DNA of 64,000 nucleotides, from positions 48,960 through 112,959 of the forward strand of contig CAYJJX010000006.1 of NCBI GenBank assembly GCA_964370605.1, given 5' to 3'. The number at the start of each line of letters is the position of its first letter. The first letter of the stretch is position 1. This stretch comes from CAYJBH01 sp964370605 (GTDB lineage Bacteria; Bacillota; Clostridia; Oscillospirales; Ruminococcaceae). Shown here one piece after another: positions 1 to 8,419 of this stretch. The position numbers and the translations under genes are program-made. The notes below the pieces were generated by a model, which saw nothing but the letters and a program-made list of their open reading frames with translations, did no database searches and was not told the DNA's origin.

Positions 1-1
1 A

Positions 2-535
2 AATGTACTGAAATTCAACAAAAAATTCGTAGAGGGAAAAGAATATCTCCCCTATATAACCACAAAATATCCGGACAAGCGACTTGCCATTCTATCTTGC
101 ATGGATACACGTCTCACCGAGCTTTTGCCGGCGGCTCTCGGAATAAAAAACGGTGATGCGAAGATAATCAAAAATGCAGGTGGCGTTATCTCGCATCCGT
201 TCGGCAGCGTAATGAGAAGCCTTTTGGTGGCAGTATACGAACTGAATGTGAACGAGATTATGGTGATCGGTCATGGCGACTGCGGAATGCAAAATCTTAA
301 TAGCGAAAGATTGATTAACAATATGTTGGATCGCGGAGTTTTGCAGCGTGACATGGAACTGCTCAAATACAGCGGAGTGGATTTCGAACGTTGGCTTGCC
401 GGATTCGGCTGTATCGAAGAATCGGTAAAAAACACCCTTAAGATTTTGTCGGAACATCCATTGATGCCACACGATGTGTGTATCAAAGGCTTTGTCATCG
501 ATATAAAGACTGGACAACTCACAGAGGTGGTTTAG
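2..535 (+). CDS. Beta-class carbonic anhydrase, 5'-truncated by the window edge
   Basis: Zinc enzyme interconverting CO2 and bicarbonate in the cytoplasm. The reading frame is open from base 2, so the true start lies outside the window; about 177 residues are visible. The first zinc-binding segment reads SCMDTRL (Cys followed by the Asp-Arg pair) near base 98, and the second, His and Cys, lies in VIGHGDCGM near base 270. These are the signature segments of beta carbonic anhydrases of the archaeal Cab/clostridial kind. The C-terminus ends in a short strand (VIDIKTGQLTEVV), normal for the family. It is followed by a separate promoter for rplU, so it is not part of the ribosomal operon. Family assignment is firm; the physiological role (bicarbonate supply for carboxylations) is inference. 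Confidence 0.93.
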   Translation, partial: NVLKFNKKFVEGKEYLPYITTKYPDKRLAILSCMDTRLTELLPAALGIKNGDAKIIKNAGGVISHPFGSVMRSLLVAVYELNVNEIMVIGHGDCGMQNLNSERLINNMLDRGVLQRDMELLKYSGVDFERWLAGFGCIEESVKNTLKILSEHPLMPHDVCIKGFVIDIKTGQLTEVV

Positions 536-595
536 AGAAGCACGTTTTCAAATTAAGCAAGCCGGAAAAATACTCGATATATCATCTTTAGGGGG

Positions 596-624
596 TTGAC
601 AAACGGTGCGTTTTATGATAAAAT
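596..624 (+). promoter_or_regulatory. Sigma-A promoter of rplU-rpmA
   Basis: A perfect -35 TTGACA (596-601) is followed after 17 bases by TAAAAT (619-624), about 108 bases before the rplU start. This leaves a leader of roughly 100 nucleotides. Confidence 0.75.
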
Positions 625-631
625 ATTTTAG

Positions 632-731
632 CCGCATGGAATTGGCAACTAAAGAGCTGTGTGCACTGTGATAAGCCGAGCACACACCGCCAAAATCAGC
701 GAGGCTCTGACGAACAAGAGAAAGGATAAGC
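632..731 (+). promoter_or_regulatory. rplU 5' leader, L21-leader-like
   Basis: The transcript leader before rplU carries a stem TGTGTGC (658-664) with GCACACA (680-686). Firmicutes rplU operons are known to carry a structured L21 leader thought to mediate autogenous control. Position and a hairpin fit; the match to that RNA family was not tested by covariance search, so the class is tentative. Confidence 0.45.
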
Positions 732-1043
732 ATGAAAGCAGTAATTGAAACAGGTGGCAAGCAGTACGTAGTAAGTGTCGGTGACGAGATTTACATCGAA
801 AAACTTGCAGTAACCGATGGCGACAAGGTAGTATTTGACAAAGTTCTCTCGGTAGGCGAAGAAGGCAGTGTAAAATTCGGAAGTCCAATAGTGGACGGCG
901 CTACAGTTGAGGGAAAACTTATCAAAAACGGCAAGGCGAAGAAAATCACGGTATTTACCTACCGTCCGAAAAAGGGTAGTGCCCGCAAGCTCGGTCATCG
1001 TCAACCGTACTCAAAAATAGAAATCACAGCGATTAACGCATAA
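732..1043 (+). CDS. rplU: 50S ribosomal protein L21
   Basis: Structural protein of the large ribosomal subunit. The 103-residue product starts MKAVIETGGKQYVV and contains the conserved KKGSARKLGHRQPYSKI segment near the C-terminus, both diagnostic of bL21; length is standard. An AAAGGA ribosome binding site lies just upstream of the ATG. Only 11 bases separate it from rpmA, so the two are co-transcribed. Notably there is no room for the small Prp protease gene that lies between rplU and rpmA in most Firmicutes. Confidence 0.98.
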   Translation: MKAVIETGGKQYVVSVGDEIYIEKLAVTDGDKVVFDKVLSVGEEGSVKFGSPIVDGATVEGKLIKNGKAKKITVFTYRPKKGSARKLGHRQPYSKIEITAINA

Positions 1044-1054
1044 AGGAGGATATA

Positions 1055-1312
1055 ATGGCTCATAAGAAAGGTGTCGGCTCAACTAAGAATGGCCGCGATT
1101 CGATTTCAAAACGTCTTGGCGTAAAGCGTGCAGACGGTCAAGAGGTTCTTGCCGGAAATATTCTGGTACGTCAACGTGGTACACACATCCATCCCGGTAG
1201 CAATGTCGGCTGTGGCAGCGACTACACACTGTTTGCTCTTTCAAACGGTCGTGTAAAATTCGAGAAATTCGGCGCAGGCCGTACACGCGTTAGCGTATAT
1301 CCGGTTCAATAG
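1055..1312 (+). CDS. rpmA: 50S ribosomal protein L27, without cleavable N-terminal extension
   Basis: Large-subunit protein whose N-terminal tail reaches the peptidyl-transferase centre. The 85-residue product begins MAHKKGVGSTKNGRDS, so the mature N-terminus follows directly after the initiator region. In most Firmicutes L27 carries a short extension ending in a Phe-Phe-Ala-type site that the protease Prp removes; that extension is absent, and so is the prp gene between rplU and rpmA. A strong AAAGGAGG lies 7 bases before the ATG. Followed by a terminator hairpin at 1340-1367. Confidence 0.98.
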   Translation: MAHKKGVGSTKNGRDSISKRLGVKRADGQEVLAGNILVRQRGTHIHPGSNVGCGSDYTLFALSNGRVKFEKFGAGRTRVSVYPVQ

Positions 1313-1339
1313 AACTCGGAGCATTAAAGCGGTATATAA

Positions 1340-1367
1340 TTTGGGGACGACTTTCGTCGTCCCCAAA
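1340..1367 (+). terminator. Terminator after rpmA
   Basis: Perfect 12-bp stem (1340-1351 with 1356-1367), loop TTTC, followed by an AT-rich stretch. The T-run is weak, so efficiency is uncertain. Confidence 0.65.
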
Positions 1368-1405
1368 TACATAAATTATAACAGAAAACAAAATTAAATA
1401 TATTT

Positions 1406-1482
1406 CGGGACGTAGCTCAGTTTGGTAGAGTGCTTGGTTTGGGACCAAGATGCCGCAGGTTCGAATCCTGTCGTCCCGACCA
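1406..1482 (+). tRNA. tRNA-Pro (anticodon TGG)
   Basis: Full cloverleaf: acceptor CGGGACG (1406-1412) with CGTCCCG (1472-1478), discriminator A, encoded CCA (1480-1482). Anticodon stem CTTGG/CCAAG encloses loop TTTGGGA, giving anticodon TGG at 1440-1442, which reads proline CCN codons. The T-arm has the usual GGTTCGAATCC. The last 20 bases are repeated at 1851-1870. Confidence 0.97.
1463..1482 (+). repeat. tRNA-Pro 3' end, left copy of a 20-bp direct repeat
   Basis: GAATCCTGTCGTCCCGACCA here is identical to 1851-1870. The repeat ends exactly at the encoded CCA, as integrase attachment sites in tRNA genes commonly do. No integrase gene lies between the copies. Confidence 0.8.
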
Positions 1483-1675
1483 GCGTGACGCTGGACCCAA
1501 TTTCGTGAGGTTGGGTTCGGCGTTATTTGTTTGTCAGCGCTCACGCTGTCGGCTAGCTTTGGTTATGAATATCCGCACCAGCGTGACGCTGGACCCAATT
1601 TCGTGAGGTTGGGTCCAGCGTTATTTGTTTGTCAGCGCTCACACTGTCGGTTAGCTTTGGTTATGAATATCCGAC
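1480..1675. repeat. Two tandem copies of a 98-bp palindrome-rich unit
   Basis: Unit 1 is 1480-1577, unit 2 is 1578-1675; they differ at only a handful of positions. Each starts with a hairpin CCAGCG-TGA-CGCTGG followed by ACCCAA...TTGGGT. The first copy begins on the CCA end of the tRNA. An open frame running through the repeats looks non-coding. A further stem (1682-1688 with 1708-1714, plus inner AGTCC/GGACT) lies right after unit 2. Confidence 0.85.
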
Positions 1676-1850
1676 CAAAATCTAAGGGTATAGTCCGGTG
1701 GACTGTGCCCTTAGAAATTTTGCCAAGTAATGACGGATTCGAATCGGCGTGGAGCAGTTTGTGCCTTCAAAGAAGGCGCAAAACGCGACGAGGGAGGGCA
1801 AAAAGCCCGACCGAAAATTTTTTGCGTATCGCCAAAAATTTTAGCCTTGG

Positions 1851-1870
1851 GAATCCTGTCGTCCCGACCA
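1851..1870 (+). repeat. Second copy of the tRNA-Pro 3' end
   Basis: Exact 20-base duplicate of 1463-1482, with no tRNA body in front of it. A shorter T-arm-like piece, GTTCGAATCCT, recurs near 2069. It could be an attR-like scar or a relic of a second tRNA-Pro gene. Confidence 0.8.
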
Positions 1871-1872
1871 CT

Positions 1873-1900
1873 CGTCGCAAACTACACTTAGTTTGCGACG
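1873..1900 (+). terminator. Terminator-like hairpin after the repeat tract
   Basis: Perfect 12-bp stem (1873-1884 with 1889-1900), 4-base loop, followed by ACTTTTATTAT. It may end the tRNA transcript. Confidence 0.6.
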
Positions 1901-2477
1901 ACTTTTATTATAATTTTATAAAAGTCATCGCGCACATCGTTTCGTTACTCCTCGTCATTCCGCCCAAAGGCGTTCGCTTATCGGCTACGGCTTGCTTGCA
2001 AGCGCGCCGCTTAACGCCGAACACTCTCTTCATCCTTTGTGCGGGGAGACGGTGCTTCGCACCCGACGTTCGAATCCTCAAACTATTTGCCGTGACAGCT
2101 TTTTCGACCGTAAATGACATAATTAACCACCGAAAAAATGTCATATAGGTATTTTTATGATAGCTATGTATTTAAGCTAGTAAGACATAATTAACATAAT
2201 AAAGCAGATAAAAGCAAGTACATATTCGCTTGGAAAGAGTGCTCTTATTTAAATAAAATTAAAGAGTAGCGCCCTTTTCAGTAGCAAGCTAAGAAGCCTG
2301 TGCACAAGCGGATTTGTAGTGGCGCCCTTTTTTATAAAGCAGCAAATATAATCTGATACATGCGCATTCCAACGTCAAACAGAACCGCTTTGATTAAAAG
2401 AGTTGTAGGTTTGATGGGTGACCTTCTGTGGTAGTAGGATATGTTAGCGCCAAAGCGTATAGTCTACTCCAAGTGCT
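1901..2477. other. Gene-free stretch
   Basis: No convincing gene on either strand. The first part holds small palindromes such as GGTGC-TTC-GCACC near 2050 and looks like repetitive intergenic DNA. The AT-rich second part has two similar GCGCCCTTTT segments (near 2270 and 2322). No promoter was identified. Confidence 0.5.
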
Positions 2478-3518
2478 TTAGTAGGATGCAAATTTATCTG
2501 CATGTGCCGCATAAAAGTCTCGATAGAAGTAATTATCCGAATCAAATTTGTCCGCATCTATCTCTGCGATAATTTCACCTAGCAACTTGCTTACAATCTC
2601 AGCACCTGTATAGCGAATATGCAGATCGTCGGCAAAATAGTCGTATGAATGGGAAAAATACTCTGATTTCAAGAGATTAAAATCCAAATTCACAATACCA
2701 TACTCTTCGGCAACTGCGTTAAGATATTCAAAATATTGCTGGAAATCGTCAGTATAGTTCATTTGGCTGGGAGATAGTGGCGGCGTTATCAGCATAACCT
2801 TACTGCCGTTTACTTGAGCCAACTCTATAATTTTATGCAGATAATCAATATTCTCATCACGCGTTCCAAACTGATAGACCACTTCGTTCGTTGAGTTGTA
2901 CTCACCACTATTGGGGACATATCCTTTATAGTACTCGGTATTACTGACAACATATTCATAGTGTAATTTTTGTGGATCCATTTCATTGTTTAGCAACCTA
3001 TCAACGTATGTTCCGTTTATAACATTGCTGAACGAAAAACTCTTAGGCTCAATATTGAAATAATATAGAAATTCGCCAATGTTAAAACCCTCTAAATAAT
3101 ACGTTGATTTGACAATCGAATGTTCCATTGAACCCAAGACAATCTGACTTGCATTTTTATCCACTTCTGCTTGTATCGAAACGATATTTGTTCCTATCAA
3201 CACGTGAGTTGGAGCGGCTGTCCGATAAACGTCCTTTAACAGGTAGTAAGAGTCTTTAAGATTTTGCGCTGGAGACGATAAATTAATATTAGCTATTCCG
3301 GTTTTTTCCTCAATAATTATCGGATTTATTGAGTTATATATTGTAGATGGCCCAAGTGTAACCATTTCGACAGAATCTGCTTCAATATAGTACTCTTGCA
3401 TGTTTGTATAATAAGTATAGTGTTTATCCAGCATTGTAGTCAAAAAGCATATTGATATTGAAAACATAATCAACAAAACCACCATCTTCATTAGCACCGA
3501 TAATTTAGAATACCGCAT
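2478..3518 (-). CDS. SGNH-hydrolase-like exported protein (DltD/AlgJ-like), partner of MBOAT
   Basis: Probably an acyl transfer partner outside the membrane. An N-terminal membrane anchor (about residues 8-30) precedes an SGNH-like domain: the nucleophile block reads LGPSTIYNS near residue 59 and the Asp-x-x-His block reads DDLHIRYTG near residue 294. The ATG at 3518 is chosen because AGGAGG lies 8 bases before it; an in-frame codon at 3545 has no such site. It overlaps the end of the MBOAT gene by 14 bases and is the last gene of the operon starting near 12.73 kb. DltD-like proteins pair with DltB-like MBOATs in several surface acylation systems; the substrate here is unknown. Confidence 0.75.
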   Translation of the reverse strand: MRYSKLSVLMKMVVLLIMFSISICFLTTMLDKHYTYYTNMQEYYIEADSVEMVTLGPSTIYNSINPIIIEEKTGIANINLSSPAQNLKDSYYLLKDVYRTAAPTHVLIGTNIVSIQAEVDKNASQIVLGSMEHSIVKSTYYLEGFNIGEFLYYFNIEPKSFSFSNVINGTYVDRLLNNEMDPQKLHYEYVVSNTEYYKGYVPNSGEYNSTNEVVYQFGTRDENIDYLHKIIELAQVNGSKVMLITPPLSPSQMNYTDDFQQYFEYLNAVAEEYGIVNLDFNLLKSEYFSHSYDYFADDLHIRYTGAEIVSKLLGEIIAEIDADKFDSDNYFYRDFYAAHADKFASY

Positions 3519-5076
3519 ATGCAAATCCTCCTTGAGCACTTCCATATGAAGAATAAATTATTAAAAACAAAAACAAAGCAGTCCAAAGCATGTATCGAAG
3601 AACAACATGCTGTTTTGCAATTACATCTCGAATATCTGTGCCACGTTCTTTTAGCAAGTCGACAAACAATACAACAATAAAAGTCATTAGGGCAATAATA
3701 ATCCCTGACAATCCTACGTCTAATTGCTCTAAAAGCGCAGCAGATAATGCGTTCGAATTAAAATCAAAAATCATTTTATGAATTGAAACCGTTATAGAGT
3801 TTACGTCGGCAGACATAGACAATAAGTTGGCAAAAAACACGATAATTGCTGTGTAACCAATTGCAATAGCATGTCGTAGCGTTAAAACTACTTTAGAATA
3901 TTCTTTTTTCTTTCTTGTATTAAAGTATAATGTCTCTATCGATGTAATTAAACCATTAAATAATCCGAACAATACATATTTCATGTTCGGGCCATGCCAC
4001 ACGCCAACTAGAAAGAAAATAAAAAATGTGGACACGAAAATAGGAAATAATTTACCTACTTGAACACCAAACTTGTTTCTTGCAAACTTTCCAACTCGAA
4101 CCATGAATTTTGATAAATTTAAAGGCATCATCACATAGTCACGCATGAATACACCGAGTGAAACATGCCATCTCCTCCAGTAATCAATCAAAGAAGTTGC
4201 AAAAAATGGTTGTTTGAAATTTTGTGTCAATGTTATGCCGAAACAATGCGATACTCCACGTGCAATATCAATTCCGCCCGAAAAATCGCCATAAATTTGA
4301 ATATAGCTGACTACCAAACCCGCAAACACCACACTTCCATCAAAGTCTGACACAGAAGACAGTATCGGAGAAGAGAAGGAAATCAAAATGTCGGCAACTA
4401 TAAGCTTCTTTATTAACCCCCATGCAACCAACTGAGCACCATAGGTAAACTCTTTAAAATTGAAATCGTTCCCCTGAATCAGTTGAGGCAGTAACTGGCT
4501 CGCCTTTGAGATAGGTCCTTGAATGATCTGCGGAAAAAATGAAATAAACAAAAGTAACTTTCCGAGATTTTTTTCCGCAGTAACTTTCGAATAGTAAATA
4601 TCTATTAAGTACCCTATTGACTGAAAAGTATAAAACGAAAGTCCTAGTGTCATCAAAATGTTAATCGGCAAAACATTATTAAGTTTAAACAATAATATAG
4701 CCGAAGATGAAATCATTGGTAAATATTTTACAGCAAACAGCATTCCCAATGTGCAGATTAATGAAAATATCAAGTATCTCTTTTTCTTAGCTTTGCAGCT
4801 TTGAGTAATCTGCTTTTTATTTTCCTTTAGCCATTCTTTAGTTTTATCTTTTAGCATGTTTTGCTGAACATAATTCACTGCCTGCATTTTCATAGAGCAA
4901 AAATATACTACTGCACAAGTAAAAAGCACATACAATAACGCTTTGGGGTCTGCAAAAATATAAAAGGACATACTGCAAATCAACAATATAATCCATCGCT
5001 TACCCTTTGGCGCTATGTAGTATGCAACTAAGGCCACGATTATGAATATCACAAAGCTAATTGAAACAAATGTCAT
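3505..5076 (-). CDS. MBOAT family membrane O-acyltransferase (DltB/AlgI-like)
   Basis: Polytopic membrane protein of about 523 residues with roughly a dozen hydrophobic segments. The MBOAT signatures are clear: WRRWHVSLGVFMRDY near residue 303 and GVWHGPNMKYV near residue 360, the latter holding the conserved catalytic His. Such proteins move an acyl group from a carrier (in DltB, a D-alanyl carrier protein) across the membrane to an extracellular polymer. Two dedicated acyl carrier proteins in the same operon make a carrier-bound donor likely. The ATG at 5076 is preferred; a GTG at 5088 overlaps the AAAGGAG site itself. First of three MBOAT genes in this window; the acyl group and acceptor are unknown. 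Confidence 0.9.
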   Translation of the reverse strand: MTFVSISFVIFIIVALVAYYIAPKGKRWIILLICSMSFYIFADPKALLYVLFTCAVVYFCSMKMQAVNYVQQNMLKDKTKEWLKENKKQITQSCKAKKKRYLIFSLICTLGMLFAVKYLPMISSSAILLFKLNNVLPINILMTLGLSFYTFQSIGYLIDIYYSKVTAEKNLGKLLLFISFFPQIIQGPISKASQLLPQLIQGNDFNFKEFTYGAQLVAWGLIKKLIVADILISFSSPILSSVSDFDGSVVFAGLVVSYIQIYGDFSGGIDIARGVSHCFGITLTQNFKQPFFATSLIDYWRRWHVSLGVFMRDYVMMPLNLSKFMVRVGKFARNKFGVQVGKLFPIFVSTFFIFFLVGVWHGPNMKYVLFGLFNGLITSIETLYFNTRKKKEYSKVVLTLRHAIAIGYTAIIVFFANLLSMSADVNSITVSIHKMIFDFNSNALSAALLEQLDVGLSGIIIALMTFIVVLFVDLLKERGTDIRDVIAKQHVVLRYMLWTALFLFLIIYSSYGSAQGGFAYAVF

Positions 5077-5173
5077 ATTTGTGGCCACTCCTTTCTGGTT
5101 AATGTGTCAATCCCGACACCGACAAACACACGACAATATCTAACACAAAAACACAATTATAGTGAAATCTTTT

Positions 5174-5611
5174 TTAGTCGGTCTGCACCTTCTTTGAGGT
5201 CACACCTACCTGAATGACCGCTGATGAAACGATCATTCCATCCTCCCGTCTTGTTATAGTCGCTGATAGTTTGAGCAGATTGAACTTGTCGTATTTCTTT
5301 TCAACCGTTCCAACTATATCTAATGTGTCATTAGTATATACGGGTTTATTAAATTTTAGCTCAATCCCATGTATTAAACTATGCTCTCCTGGAAGATAGA
5401 CACCACATAAAGTGGAATAAAACGCCGCTGTTAACATGCCATAAGCTACCTTGCCTTTGTGCCCCTTGTTTTGAGCATATTTTTCGTCGGTGTGAAGTGG
5501 ATTTGTATCGCCTGATAAATTATTGAAATACAAAAACATATCCTCAGTCACAGTGACGGCAAATTGTTGCATATCACCAATACTAATCTCATCGTAGCTG
5601 AAATTATTCAA
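5174..5611 (-). CDS. MaoC-like hot-dog dehydratase/hydratase
   Basis: A 145-residue single hot-dog domain. The hydratase 2 motif reads SGDTNPLHTDEKYA near residue 33, with Asp and His in the catalytic positions used by R-specific enoyl hydratases. These enzymes interconvert 3-hydroxyacyl and enoyl thioesters. Together with the SDR and carrier proteins in the operon it could dehydrate or hydrate a carrier-bound acyl chain. It directly abuts the transketolase C-terminal gene upstream and lies 97 bases before MBOAT. Substrate chain length cannot be read from the sequence. Confidence 0.88.
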   Translation of the reverse strand: MNNFSYDEISIGDMQQFAVTVTEDMFLYFNNLSGDTNPLHTDEKYAQNKGHKGKVAYGMLTAAFYSTLCGVYLPGEHSLIHGIELKFNKPVYTNDTLDIVGTVEKKYDKFNLLKLSATITRREDGMIVSSAVIQVGVTSKKVQTD

Positions 5612-6532
5612 TTAACAGCACTCCTTTATTATCAATTCCTTTAAACTTTGTCTGTCAATACCGTTAGTGACTCTTATATCTTCCAATGTTCCATAGCCTT
5701 TTGCAAATACATTGTTTAATCCTATTTGATAAAGTTTTACTCCAAGATTGTTTTTGGCAATAACTTCTGATATAATTCCACCTAACCCTCCGTATACAGA
5801 GTGTTCCTCTACTGATACAACTATTTTGTATTTTGTCAAACAGGTCTTTAGTCCGGAATAATCCTCGATCGGCGATAAAGTTGGCACCGAATGCACCGCT
5901 ACGTCTATCGCATTATTTTTTAATTCTTTTGCAACCGTTGTTGCTTCTGACACAATGCTACCGGTAGCAAAAATCGCAACATCTCTTCCGGAAACGATCT
6001 CAGGACATTCGCCCAACACAAATTCACTATTATTAACCAGCAACTCTTTTTCACCCGACATCCCTAAACGCAAATAAACAGGCCCTTTATGTTCTTTCGC
6101 AAATTTAACGATTCTTGTCGTATCCATAGGGCTACACGGAGAAAGAATTAACAAATTTGGTATCGCACGCAAAGCAGCTATATCCTCTGTTGCATGATGA
6201 GTCGGACCCAATCTACTGATCGAAAGGCCGCTTCCAAATGCTGCAATCTTTACATTTCTATTCTGAAGACAAACACAATTCCTTATAAACTCATGTGCAC
6301 GATACGCAAGAAACGGGCCGTTACTTGAGACAAAAACAGTTTTATTTGCATATGCCATACCGGCCGCCACGCCTATCATGTTTTGTTCACTTATCCCAAC
6401 ATTAAAGCATTGTTCAGGATAATCTCGCATAAAAAACGTATCATAATCAGTGCCATTATCAGCTACCAAATAAATCGTATCTTTATCTTCTTCAATGATA
6501 TCGTTTAGGGCGTTTATAAAAGCTCTTTGCAT
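5612..6532 (-). CDS. Transketolase-like protein, C-terminal (pyrimidine-binding) subunit
   Basis: Second half of a split thiamine diphosphate enzyme (306 residues). It has the pyrimidine-binding domain, with the conserved cofactor-activating Glu in FNVGISEQNMIGVAAGMA near residue 45, and then the C-terminal transketolase domain. It overlaps the N-terminal subunit gene by 19 bases, with GAGGAG 8 bases before its ATG, so the subunits are probably made together. Split transketolases transfer two-carbon ketol units. Placement among carrier protein, FkbH and MBOAT genes suggests it makes or hands over an acyl precursor rather than serving the pentose phosphate pathway; this is inference. Confidence 0.92.
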   Translation of the reverse strand: MQRAFINALNDIIEEDKDTIYLVADNGTDYDTFFMRDYPEQCFNVGISEQNMIGVAAGMAYANKTVFVSSNGPFLAYRAHEFIRNCVCLQNRNVKIAAFGSGLSISRLGPTHHATEDIAALRAIPNLLILSPCSPMDTTRIVKFAKEHKGPVYLRLGMSGEKELLVNNSEFVLGECPEIVSGRDVAIFATGSIVSEATTVAKELKNNAIDVAVHSVPTLSPIEDYSGLKTCLTKYKIVVSVEEHSVYGGLGGIISEVIAKNNLGVKLYQIGLNNVFAKGYGTLEDIRVTNGIDRQSLKELIIKECC

Positions 6533-7356
6533 GCCATGTACTCCTCTTGTGTTATATCAAGCTCTTGTAAAAATTTCGGCAAATCTTTATCATTTGGCAT
6601 CTTATAATGCCACATGGCTTTGTTTTCCATCACCTTTACACCCTTACCTTTAACAGTATTGGCAATAATCGCTTTTGGAGCATCGGATTGTGTAGGGGCA
6701 TTAAAAACCTCAATAAGTTCACTAACATTATGCCCGTCCACTTCTTTTGTTTCAAAGCCAAAAGCTGTGCATTTTTCGCCCCAGTTTTCACTTTCCAGCA
6801 CCGACGATATCTTACCCATTTTTTGAAGTGCATTGCGGTCGATAATTAATGTCAAATTACCTAGCCTCTGCCCCGAGGCAAACATCATCGCCTCCCAAAT
6901 TGAACCTTCTTGACATTCCCCATCACCTACAAGACAGAAAAATTTGTTTGTTTTTCTATCCAACTTTGCCGCCATTGCTGCTCCACAAGCAATAGAAAGC
7001 CCTTGCCCTAAAGAGCCGGTAGACGCTTCTATGCCGGGCACCAAATTGACATCCGGCTCACTACCGAGTATACTGTCTTTCAATGAAAACGAATGCAAGG
7101 TCTTTCTGTCAAAAAATCCTTTTTGATACAATGTTGAGTAAAGTGCAAGTGCACCATGTCCTTTGCTTAAGAAAAAATAGTCTCTATCTTTTTGTTGTGG
7201 ATTTCCCCCATCCACATTTAGTACATCACCAAAATATAGTGCTATTAATATTTCCACAATAGAAAAAGCCGAAGCTAAGTGAGCGATTCCGGCTTTTTGC
7301 GATGCCAAAAAACTTTCTTTACGAATAGTTTTTGCTATTGCCGCATAATCCGTCAT
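6514..7356 (-). CDS. Transketolase-like protein, N-terminal (TPP-binding) subunit
   Basis: First half of the split enzyme (280 residues). The thiamine diphosphate/metal motif is visible as GDGECQEGS...N near residues 143-170, and GHGALALYSTLY and TGSLGQGLSIA are typical transketolase segments. It requires the neighbouring C-terminal subunit for activity. It lies 69 bases after the SDR gene. The family is certain; whether the acceptor is a sugar phosphate or a carrier-bound acyl is open. Confidence 0.93.
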   Translation of the reverse strand: MTDYAAIAKTIRKESFLASQKAGIAHLASAFSIVEILIALYFGDVLNVDGGNPQQKDRDYFFLSKGHGALALYSTLYQKGFFDRKTLHSFSLKDSILGSEPDVNLVPGIEASTGSLGQGLSIACGAAMAAKLDRKTNKFFCLVGDGECQEGSIWEAMMFASGQRLGNLTLIIDRNALQKMGKISSVLESENWGEKCTAFGFETKEVDGHNVSELIEVFNAPTQSDAPKAIIANTVKGKGVKVMENKAMWHYKMPNDKDLPKFLQELDITQEEYMACKELL

Positions 7357-7425
7357 GCTATATACCGCCTTTCTTAGAATGTATCCATTTAAATATAAAA
7401 GATATCGCCAAACTTTGATGACATC

Positions 7426-8166
7426 TTATTTAATCCCATAGTTCACAAAAATATTGGCACCATTAATACTTTTAGCCGAATCGCTTAGTAAAAACCCAAT
7501 AGTACCTATCACTTCCTCTACCTTTAAATTCCTATTTAATGGACTCGATTTTGCTGAATTTTCAAGTATCAGTTCACCGTGCCTACCAAAAAACTTAGTA
7601 TCGGTAGTGCCTGGCGACACTGCATTAATATTTACACCTAAACCGGCATACTCAACAGCAAGACTATTGACTAAACCGAGCAACGCATATTTCGCACAAA
7701 TATAGCTACTGCAATATGACGGCGGCGCACCTTTCAAACTATCGGTTAGTAGTATGACTACACTACCGAAACCGTTTTTTACCATCATCGGCAAAAGATA
7801 TTGCAATAGTAGTACATTCGAACGAAATCCGACATCCATGTTTTTTTGATATTCCTCCCATTTTATTGCGGGGAATTTTTTTAGTGATAACGGCGGAGCT
7901 GCAAAATGAGCATAGTGTGTAACAACTTTATCAAGCGAAACAATTTTTTCAACCAAATCCTTTGTCTCTTCTTCACTTGAAAAGTCAGCCACCAAGACGA
8001 TAATTTTACCTGCACTGTCTACCTTTTTCAGGCCGCTCGTTTCATATCGTTCTGAATCGGAGGAGCAGTGGGCAATTATGCAATCAAAATCGTTGTAAAC
8101 ATGTTTAATAAAGGCTATTCCAAAATCGGAAAAGCCACCACAGACCAACAACACTTTTTCAAACAT
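7426..8166 (-). CDS. Short-chain dehydrogenase/reductase
   Basis: A 246-residue SDR. The nucleotide-binding turn is GGFSDFGIA near residue 10, a variant of GxxxGxG, and the catalytic Tyr-x-x-x-Lys is YICAK near residue 155 with an upstream Ser. NAVSPGTTDT near residue 183 is the usual post-catalytic loop. SDRs of this shape act as FabG-like 3-ketoacyl reductases or sugar dehydrogenases. Because it sits 6 bases after a carrier protein gene, reduction of a carrier-bound acyl group is plausible but unproven. Confidence 0.88.
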   Translation of the reverse strand: MFEKVLLVCGGFSDFGIAFIKHVYNDFDCIIAHCSSDSERYETSGLKKVDSAGKIIVLVADFSSEEETKDLVEKIVSLDKVVTHYAHFAAPPLSLKKFPAIKWEEYQKNMDVGFRSNVLLLQYLLPMMVKNGFGSVVILLTDSLKGAPPSYCSSYICAKYALLGLVNSLAVEYAGLGVNINAVSPGTTDTKFFGRHGELILENSAKSSPLNRNLKVEEVIGTIGFLLSDSAKSINGANIFVNYGIK

Positions 8167-8172
8167 AATTAT

Positions 8173-8418
8173 TTAACCGCCTACTCTTTCGACTATAATT
8201 GTCAGCATTTCTCCAACCGTCTGCATACCGGTTACTTCTTTCATGGTAAACTGCATATCGAATTCATCCTCGATTGCCGTAATAAGATTTATGTGTTCCA
8301 AACTATCCCAAGCCGGAATGTCGGCCGCAACAGTTTGCTCTGTAATCACTAAATCTTCCTTATTAAAATTGTCTTTAAAAATGATATTAACCTTTTCCAG
8401 TACTTCTATTCTATTCAT
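8173..8418 (-). CDS. Acyl carrier protein (second of two)
   Basis: An 81-residue carrier. The phosphopantetheine attachment Ser is in WDSLEHINL near residue 38, followed by the acidic helix DEFDMQF typical of these proteins. It directly follows the other carrier gene. Two distinct carriers in one operon suggest two separately loaded acyl units, or one for loading and one for export. Confidence 0.92.
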   Translation of the reverse strand: MNRIEVLEKVNIIFKDNFNKEDLVITEQTVAADIPAWDSLEHINLITAIEDEFDMQFTMKEVTGMQTVGEMLTIIVERVGG

Positions 8419-8419
8419 T

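Noticed and set aside
1480..1675. CRISPR-like repeats
   Set aside because: Only two units directly abutting without spacers; unit length 98 bp is far too long.
1463..1870. A complete integrated element in tRNA-Pro
   Set aside because: The direct repeats fit, but only 388 bp lie between them and no integrase is present, so at most it is a remnant.
1908..2144. Minus-strand frame of 78 codons after the repeat tract
   Set aside because: Lies in palindrome-rich repeat DNA, no ribosome binding site; more likely non-coding.
1531..2148. Long open frame (205 codons) across the repeat tract
   Set aside because: It runs through the tandem palindromic repeats, hairpins and the tRNA tail copy, has no ribosome binding site and its sequence has no protein-like character.
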